Below are positions 27,847-32,696 of a stretch of DNA of 32,696 nt, piece after piece (position 1 is the stretch's first letter; each line of letters starts with the position of its first letter). The DNA lies in IMG/VR virus record IMGVR_UViG_3300042875_000447, positions 1-32,696 of that record. One strand, given 5' to 3'. The translations under genes and the position numbers were made by a program. The notes beneath the pieces were generated by a model. That model did no database searches. It was not told the origin of the DNA and saw only the letters and a program-made list of their open reading frames with translations. The stretch is from a virus.

Positions 27847-29150
27847 TCAGTCTCCATTTCCGCTTCAGGTGTCGCAGTTTCCACAGGCTCGTCAGGTTCC
27901 TCAGCCTCAGCCTCTGGAGGCTCTTCCATCTCACCAAGTCCGAGTGTGGCACGAGCTTCGTTAACCGTGAATATGCCCGCATTCACACCCGCGGTGGCGA
28001 TGTCCATCAGCGCCTTTCGATCGACGGATAATTCCTCAATCTGGCTGGTGTCGAACCGAACACACAGCGATTCATCAGGCTGTGAGGTCATACCGTTGCA
28101 GGCAATCGGCAAAGTTTGGACCAGCCTGGTCAGCTCACCGGCCACCAAGTCGAGGAACGGAATCACAGCATCGCGCCATGACGCTTTGTTGGCCTCGACA
28201 AGGTTGCTGTAGGTCTTCCCAGTGTCAGGCTGTTTCAGGCTCATGGGTGCCCATCCAAGGACTCCACAGATTCGAGCGGTCGCAAGGTCCGCCATCTCGC
28301 TCACGGATAAATCTTTTGGTGAGAAGCCCGGCGACTTGATATCCATTTCGCTGGTACCGACGAATGGCCTGCCCACAGCTTTACCACTCACAGCTCGTGC
28401 CAGGTCGGCTTGAACCTGCGACAATTGCGCGTCACTGAGATTGCCGAGTGTTTTTAAACTGACGATCAGTGATGGCACACCAGACCGACTGAGAACTGTC
28501 GTCTCATACTGGCCGATGATCTTGACCAGCGCCATTTCGGCCACAACAGAATCGAGCGTTGAAACACCGCGGCTCTGAGCGTAGGTCGATCGGCCCTGGC
28601 GAAATGCCATCATCAAATCAGCGGGAACAGAGTAGTTGTACGACCGGCCCCAATCGCTCCCCATCACTGGATATTCGAGAACTTCGTTGATGCTTTCGCC
28701 CATGACGGGTCGCAGGACCCAAGGCGATGGGATCGGCATCAGTTCGGTCACCGCAGTGCCAGCCGTGTTCGTGATCACTTGGATATAAGCGTTACCGTTA
28801 TCGCACAGGCTGCAATAAAGATGTTCCAGAACGGTGGCATCCGATTCGCCGGGGCTTGGCCGTTGCCAGAGTGACTGCAAAGGGTGATAGACAGGCGTAA
28901 ACCCTCCATCCTCATCCCATCGGCCCACCTGCATGATTGCCTTGGTGGCGTTGCGCTTCATGGCCTGAATCGCGGCTTGAACCACAGACACCTGGTTGTA
29001 CGGACGAGCCAAGGTCATGTAGTCGTTCGATAAGCCGGTCATCATGTCCACAGTCCATGAAGTCGCGGCAATGTCAGCGGTGTTGGCAGTGACGCCTTCA
29101 CGCACCGACTTGGTGAACCGACTGCGGATGTTTTCAAATAGTGTTGGCAT
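27843..29150 (-). CDS. Portal protein, HK97 type (435 aa)
   Basis: Twelve copies form the DNA channel at one capsid vertex. Typical features are the N-terminal YNQVSVVQAAIQAMKRN helix, the central LLxxNGNAYI-like stretch (CDNGNAYIQVITN), a channel-stem region at about 225-300 (RSGVPSLIVSLKTLGNLSDAQL) and the C-terminal clip and crown. The last 40 residues are acidic (EMEEPPEAEAEEPDEPVE). It follows the large terminase by 5 nt. Length is near the family norm. Confidence 0.9.
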   Translation of the reverse strand: MPTLFENIRSRFTKSVREGVTANTADIAATSWTVDMMTGLSNDYMTLARPYNQVSVVQAAIQAMKRNATKAIMQVGRWDEDGGFTPVYHPLQSLWQRPSPGESDATVLEHLYCSLCDNGNAYIQVITNTAGTAVTELMPIPSPWVLRPVMGESINEVLEYPVMGSDWGRSYNYSVPADLMMAFRQGRSTYAQSRGVSTLDSVVAEMALVKIIGQYETTVLSRSGVPSLIVSLKTLGNLSDAQLSQVQADLARAVSGKAVGRPFVGTSEMDIKSPGFSPKDLSVSEMADLATARICGVLGWAPMSLKQPDTGKTYSNLVEANKASWRDAVIPFLDLVAGELTRLVQTLPIACNGMTSQPDESLCVRFDTSQIEELSVDRKALMDIATAGVNAGIFTVNEARATLGLGEMEEPPEAEAEEPDEPVETATPEAEMETE

Positions 29151-29155
29151 AGTTT

Positions 29156-30508
29156 TCAGGAGACGTATCTGAAAGGCTGGATCGGAGACAAATAGTTGAA
29201 CGCATCAGCAGCAGCATCAACCTGGTCGTCATGCTTGCCGGTCGGAAATGAGCACAATTCGTCAATGAAGTCACGGTTCCAATCGCCCTTTTCCAGCTCG
29301 ATCGAACTAGATTCAAAAGCAGCGGCCATCGGCATCGCCCGCACTTCTTTCGAGCCTGTGGGGCGTTTGCTGATGACTCCATAACCGATAAGGTTACGAG
29401 TGTCATGCTGGACTTGATCGACACCTGCCGAGCCGGGATCTTGCGCCAGGTGAACAATCGTTTCGCGCCCGTCGGTCTCGGCGATCTGGCGTTGGATTGT
29501 GCGACGTGTAGCCGGTGACCACTGGCCCCGTGAAACGTGCTTGACACGGTAGATGTCGCCGGTCCTGCTCATCCACACACCGGCAGTGTAATCACCACCA
29601 CCGACCGTGGCGGCTGTATCCCATGCCCGGCATGAGTTGGAGTTGTTTGGGATCGGAGCAGGCTCAACGATCTTGAACCATTCAGGCTTGAAAAAGCCTC
29701 CATCGCGTGGCGTTGGTGTCTGTTGATAGAGAGCGGAAAAGGCGTAAGAACCGACGGTCTTTTTGATTCGGTCGAAGTCTTCCACGGAATATCGTTCTGG
29801 CCAAAGCGCCTCACCAGGCTGGCGGCCAATTAGGTCATCATCCTCAGCAATGGCAGGCAGACTGACCACTTCCCATTGTTCGCCACCTTCATTGGCCTGT
29901 TCAAGCAACTGGCCAGCCAAGTCGAGAGAGTGCCAGCGTGTCATAATCAGGACAATTGCAGCACCAGGGTGAAGGCGTGTGTAGAGGTCGTTTTGGTACC
30001 AGTCCATGACGCGAGCACGATAGGTGGGTGATTCGGCTTCAGCTCGTGACTTCACTGGGTCGTCAATGATCACCAGGTCGGCACCATAGCCGGTCACACC
30101 CGATCCGACACCGACCGCATAAAGCCCGCCGCCATGTTCGCTTGACCACTGATTCTGTTTGTTTTGATCGTCGCTAAAGTTGAATCCAAACTCTTTAGCG
30201 ATGCGTCGCGTTTGTCGGCTAAAAGTGCAGGCCAGCGAGTGGTTGTAAGCTCCAATAATTATCCGTAAACCTTGATCCACCAATAATCTATAAGCAGCAT
30301 AGTGGATCGTTGCCAGCTCGCTCTTGCCGTGCCTGGGCGGTAGGAAGAGCATCAACCGTTTGACATCACCTGTCGTCACCCTGTCCAGCGCCCGGCGGCA
30401 CTCCGCCAAGTGTTCGGGCGACCACTGGTGATCCGGCTTTGCGGCCTGTAGAAACCGGTTTAGCCCCTTTGGGATCAACTGTCTGTCGTGGCGGTGTGTC
30501 GCACTCAT
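29156..30508 (-). CDS. terL: Terminase large subunit (450 aa)
   Basis: The protein is the packaging ATPase and nuclease. Walker A LPPRHGKSE (residues 56-64) and Walker B LVIIDD (145-150) mark the ATPase; the motif IMTRWH (188-193) follows; the RNase H-like nuclease has CRAWDTA, QDPGSAG and HDDQVDAAADAF, giving the expected acidic residues. The ATG at 30508 lies 143 nt inside the small terminase gene in another frame; a later start would lose conserved N-terminal sequence (FLQAAKPDHQWSPEHL). Type resembles the Terminase_6 group. Confidence 0.93.
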   Translation of the reverse strand: MSATHRHDRQLIPKGLNRFLQAAKPDHQWSPEHLAECRRALDRVTTGDVKRLMLFLPPRHGKSELATIHYAAYRLLVDQGLRIIIGAYNHSLACTFSRQTRRIAKEFGFNFSDDQNKQNQWSSEHGGGLYAVGVGSGVTGYGADLVIIDDPVKSRAEAESPTYRARVMDWYQNDLYTRLHPGAAIVLIMTRWHSLDLAGQLLEQANEGGEQWEVVSLPAIAEDDDLIGRQPGEALWPERYSVEDFDRIKKTVGSYAFSALYQQTPTPRDGGFFKPEWFKIVEPAPIPNNSNSCRAWDTAATVGGGDYTAGVWMSRTGDIYRVKHVSRGQWSPATRRTIQRQIAETDGRETIVHLAQDPGSAGVDQVQHDTRNLIGYGVISKRPTGSKEVRAMPMAAAFESSSIELEKGDWNRDFIDELCSFPTGKHDDQVDAAADAFNYLSPIQPFRYVS

Positions 30509-30782
30509 TGTCTATGGCCGCCCAGTCCACTTGGGGCTTATCAGAGATTTCGATGCTGCTGGCAACCTTGCCATCAAGCCGATCGTAAATCTCTTTCCAG
30601 TAACGGAAATCGCCATTGATCGCCTCTTGAATTCCTTTGTCGATCAGCGATCGCAAGACTTCAGGATTAGCGTCCAGCAACTGCCCAAGCGCAGCCTGCA
30701 TAGAGTGTTTCTTAGGCCGACCACGTTCGTTACCAGAAACGCCTTTAGGCCAAGGTGGTTTTAAGTTTTGCGGATTGGCCAT
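30366..30782 (-). CDS. terS: Probable terminase small subunit, DUF5681-like (138 aa)
   Basis: The N-terminus WPKGVSGNERGRPKKHS matches the KGxSGNPxGRPK pattern of DUF5681 proteins, found next to large terminases and thought to bind DNA. A helical part follows (SMQAALGQLLDANPEVLRSL) and the C-terminus is Pro/Gly/Lys-rich. The last 47 codons overlap the large terminase in another frame. It recognises the packaging start in other phages; here by position and motif. Confidence 0.75.
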   Translation of the reverse strand: MANPQNLKPPWPKGVSGNERGRPKKHSMQAALGQLLDANPEVLRSLIDKGIQEAINGDFRYWKEIYDRLDGKVASSIEISDKPQVDWAAIDNECDTPPRQTVDPKGAKPVSTGRKAGSPVVARTLGGVPPGAGQGDDR

Positions 30783-30803
30783 GATTCGGTGTTACCTCGG
30801 TGA

Positions 30804-31274
30804 TCATTCGTTTCCTTGATATCCATGCGGCCTAGCGCCATGATTCCCTCGTCCAGGCTTGTCAATCACACCCTTCCGCCGCAGTCGCTGCATCAAAGCG
30901 CGTTGCTTGATTGCTATGTTGCGGAACTTGGCCCAAAAAGCCATGAGTTCCGTTTGTTCTGTCATGGCTCGTTTGATCGCCGCGTCCAGTTGTTTGCTGG
31001 CTCGCGTGCATGATAAGCAAATCGCATAGCGATGCTGCTCAACCTTCCGCCCATCAACACAATGAGGACAGGGTTGATTCGGCGTACCTTCCGTCCAGCC
31101 AGATGCGTCCACACCTATCAAAACAGGTTGTACGCCGTGGATAGAACGGATAAGTCGCCTTGTGATATTCTGGTCGATTTCCCCATCCGTGGGAGCGATC
31201 GAGTCTGAACCTAATGGTTCATTCATATCTTGACGATAATCACAGGACCCACCGATCGTCAATAGGGTGCTCAA
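30804..31274 (-). CDS. Zinc-ribbon-type phage protein (156 aa), TTG start likely
   Basis: Two cysteine pairs, CPHC (about residue 69) and CLSC (about 88), form a four-Cys zinc ribbon, followed by a helical, basic region (ASKQLDAAIKRAMTEQ, IKQRALMQRLRRKG) and a Gly/Arg-rich end. TTG at 31274 overlaps the preceding stop as TTGA and has GGGGGTG 7 nt upstream; the ATG at 31226 has no ribosome site. It sits directly before the terminase genes and may regulate late transcription or help packaging; both are guesses. Confidence 0.7.
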   Translation of the reverse strand: MSTLLTIGGSCDYRQDMNEPLGSDSIAPTDGEIDQNITRRLIRSIHGVQPVLIGVDASGWTEGTPNQPCPHCVDGRKVEQHRYAICLSCTRASKQLDAAIKRAMTEQTELMAFWAKFRNIAIKQRALMQRLRRKGVIDKPGRGNHGARPHGYQGNE

Positions 31275-31483
31275 GATTTTTCACCCCCAGTTTGACCTTC
31301 GGACTCGGCCCAGTCAATATACGCCTTATACATCCGGTCACCCTTCAGGCCAGAGTAATCAAACTGAGCCGCCATTTCACGAAACGCCTTGTCCACGATC
31401 TGCAAACGATTCCAAAGGCTCAGAGCAACCGCCTTGCCTTCGCTGTCTGTAAGTGCTGCAATATCATCAAGATTGATCATCAT
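31271..31483 (-). CDS. Small hypothetical early/late-junction protein (70 aa)
   Basis: The start is the ATG at 31483 (AGGGA 7 nt upstream); a TTG at 31498 would be an alternative. The product is a helical, acidic-to-neutral protein (INLDDIAALTDSEGKAVALSLW, YIDWAESEGQTGGEK). It overlaps both neighbours by a few bases. Family not recognised. Confidence 0.68.
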   Translation of the reverse strand: MMINLDDIAALTDSEGKAVALSLWNRLQIVDKAFREMAAQFDYSGLKGDRMYKAYIDWAESEGQTGGEKS

Positions 31484-31787
31484 AGTTTTCCCTGTCAAAT
31501 ATGCCTTCGTATGGTGATAAACTGGCTATCGCCTCGGCTTGCTCTTTTTTATTCAAAATAGCCCAAATGCACGACTCTTTGGCTCTCTTTAAGCAGTCAA
31601 AGTCACCACTCCAGTCATCTTTGTTAAGCTGATCCCAAGAAAGTTCTTCTGGTGGTCTGTCTTTCACACTTCCAATGCTTGCAAAATAGCTGGTGTTGTC
31701 AAAAGACAACTCAATATGCGCCCAATACTTGCCGTGGGATAGGGTCCAGCTTGTGCCATCAGTCGTGCACCATCTTTGCTCAATCAT
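31467..31787 (-). CDS. Hypothetical protein (106 aa)
   Basis: The ATG at 31787 overlaps the preceding stop as ATGA. The sequence is Trp- and Asp-rich (TSWTLSHGKYWAHIELSFD, ELSWDQLNKDDWSGDF) with a short basic helix in the middle (CLKRAKESCIWAILNKKEQ). No motif recognised. Part of the chain of overlapping genes from rusA to the terminases. Confidence 0.7.
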   Translation of the reverse strand: MIEQRWCTTDGTSWTLSHGKYWAHIELSFDNTSYFASIGSVKDRPPEELSWDQLNKDDWSGDFDCLKRAKESCIWAILNKKEQAEAIASLSPYEGIFDRENYDDQS

Positions 31788-32104
31788 TGTGTTTGCCTCT
31801 TCTTGTCTTTCTTGCGTCTCTCTGTGTCTACCATAGCCAGAACCACTGGTATGATTTCATTCATAAAGTATTTGCTTTCGTCTTTCGTTCTTATTGCTTG
31901 AGAAAGCCAGAATGCTTCCGCCGCTTGATCTGTCTCGGCTTCACCTTCTTTATTTCCGCGTCGAAACCTGTGCTCCATCGCAGAGATAATGCAGTGGTAA
32001 ACTTCATGACTCACTCGCGGTTTCAGCCAGGCACTCAGCTCATTGTTGGCAAAGTCGATAAACTCGCGACCACTGGCCAACAGGTAGTAATCAGGACAGC
32101 TCAT
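31784..32104 (-). CDS. Hypothetical helical protein, weakly like DUF3310/MazG-type phage proteins (106 aa)
   Basis: The ATG at 32104 overlaps the preceding stop as ATGA. The protein is mostly helical; HCIISAMEHRFRRGNKEG and TDQAAEAFWLSQAIRTKDE are reminiscent of the small helical DUF3310 nucleotide-related proteins. This is a weak resemblance. The C-terminus is basic (RRKKDKKRQ). Neighbour of RusA in an early-type cluster. Confidence 0.65.
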   Translation of the reverse strand: MSCPDYYLLASGREFIDFANNELSAWLKPRVSHEVYHCIISAMEHRFRRGNKEGEAETDQAAEAFWLSQAIRTKDESKYFMNEIIPVVLAMVDTERRKKDKKRQTQ

Positions 32105-32421
32105 GCATCATTCTCCATGTCAATTTGCGAAACTCTGTAAGCATGTTTCACTTTCTTGTTCTGGTGGTATCCATTCAAGTAACGATTTTGTTTTACTGGG
32201 ATGCCGGTCACAGATCGTTGGCCTTTGGTACTGGCCATCAGTTCGGTGATTGCTGGATAGCCATGATTTGATGTGTTGCCGTTTGAGCGATCATCCAAGA
32301 TGGCATTCGCGTGCATTCGCTCATATTCCGTGCCGATTCGCTTCAGCTCCAATAGTTGATGCTGTGGCATGACTTCCATTTCAGTTCGCGAAAACCTGAT
32401 CTCAGCTCGCTTGGATTTCAT
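32101..32421 (-). CDS. Hypothetical basic protein (106 aa)
   Basis: The start is the ATG at 32421, which lies 20 nt inside the end of the RusA-like gene and has GGAG upstream; the longer frame is RusA shadow. The product is basic and helical at first (SKRAEIRFSRTEMEVMPQHQLLELKRIGTEYERM) and ends acidic. Not recognised. It may be an accessory factor of the RusA resolvase because the two overlap. Confidence 0.68.
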   Translation of the reverse strand: MKSKRAEIRFSRTEMEVMPQHQLLELKRIGTEYERMHANAILDDRSNGNTSNHGYPAITELMASTKGQRSVTGIPVKQNRYLNGYHQNKKVKHAYRVSQIDMENDA

Positions 32422-32696
32422 TTGGTTGCTCCACAGTTTCAACGATGACAAAAGCGGAATCCTCATCGCCCCAACATTTGCGAGCCTCTCCCGAAATCAC
32501 CTGACTGTCATCCTTCCAGAGCACACCCTTGAAAGCATCTTCCAGGCACCGCAACAGCTTTGTTCTATCCGGTTTCTGAGTGTGCCAGAATGGTGCTGTC
32601 GGCTTCATGATCGCTGAATTCTTGCCAGTCCGGAAATGCGCTTTAGGTCTCGCAAATGTAAACAGAACTTGCAGATTGATTGGTCCTGATGCACAC
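32402..32696 (-). CDS. rusA: RusA-type Holliday junction resolvase (5' end cut by window)
   Basis: Reading continues from the 32402 stop to the window edge without interruption, so the real start lies outside. Visible are FARPKAHFRTGKNSA, APFWHTQKPDRTKLL and FKGVLWKDDSQVI, the conserved segments of RusA, which cuts branched DNA during recombination and before packaging. In E. coli RusA the first acidic pair reads D-x-D; here it is D-R-T, so the second Asp is replaced by Thr, while the later DD pair is present. An ATG at 32608 inside the frame is not the start since conserved sequence precedes it. Confidence 0.9.
   Translation of the reverse strand, partial: CASGPINLQVLFTFARPKAHFRTGKNSAIMKPTAPFWHTQKPDRTKLLRCLEDAFKGVLWKDDSQVISGEARKCWGDEDSAFVIVETVEQPNEIQAS

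Overview
The window is part of the genome of a tailed, temperate dsDNA phage with an HK97-type head and a siphovirus-like tail gene order. Nearly everything is on the minus strand. The exception is an early/lysogeny block at about 7756-10180 on the plus strand. Host traits are indirect: a tyrosine integrase whose box II reads NRIRH instead of HxLRH, a papain-like peptidase where an endolysin would be expected, and a 42-nt piece of a tRNA-Lys(CTT). I lean to a phage of a planctomycete or related bacterium, but this is an inference. Both window ends cut genes: thyX (3' end missing) on the left and a RusA-type resolvase (5' end missing) on the right.

Minus-strand layout, right to left: RusA and a chain of small overlapping early genes (32.7-30.8 kb); small and large terminase and portal (30.8-27.8 kb); receptor-binding and lysis-type cassette with tail fibre, LamG protein, several small membrane proteins, a secreted thioredoxin-like protein and a papain-like peptidase (27.8-21.5 kb); head module with gpF-like protein, prohead protease and capsid protein (21.5-18.5 kb); connectors, tail tube, tail chaperone with a -1 frameshift, tape measure and distal tail proteins (18.5-10.4 kb). 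Plus strand: RHH regulator, attP, integrase, and an early promoter driving an acidic protein and an AT-hook protein (7.7-10.2 kb). Minus strand again: second RHH protein, primase-helicase, an iteron-like origin, small early genes including an SSB-like protein, then csrA, a RAMP-like protein, a repeat array and thyX (7.6-0 kb).

The most unusual piece is at 1.17-1.67 kb: 66 degenerate pentamers (NNRCC on plus, GGYNN on the transcribed minus strand; 63 of 66 fit), broken up by four hairpins of about 33 nt whose stems co-vary. It starts directly after the stop codon of a RAMP-like gene that is translationally coupled to csrA, and csrA itself seems to start at AUU. Other structured or regulatory elements are a D-armless tRNA-Gly(CCC)-like sequence, TATCAAAGTKCGA/TTCGAA operator sites shared by promoters at about 5.0, 7.7 and 9.5 kb, two candidate frameshift sites, and several strong hairpins.

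The tRNA-Lys 3' half lies next to the integrase with phage genes on both sides. This is the attP arrangement of a free or circular phage genome, not an integrated prophage border.
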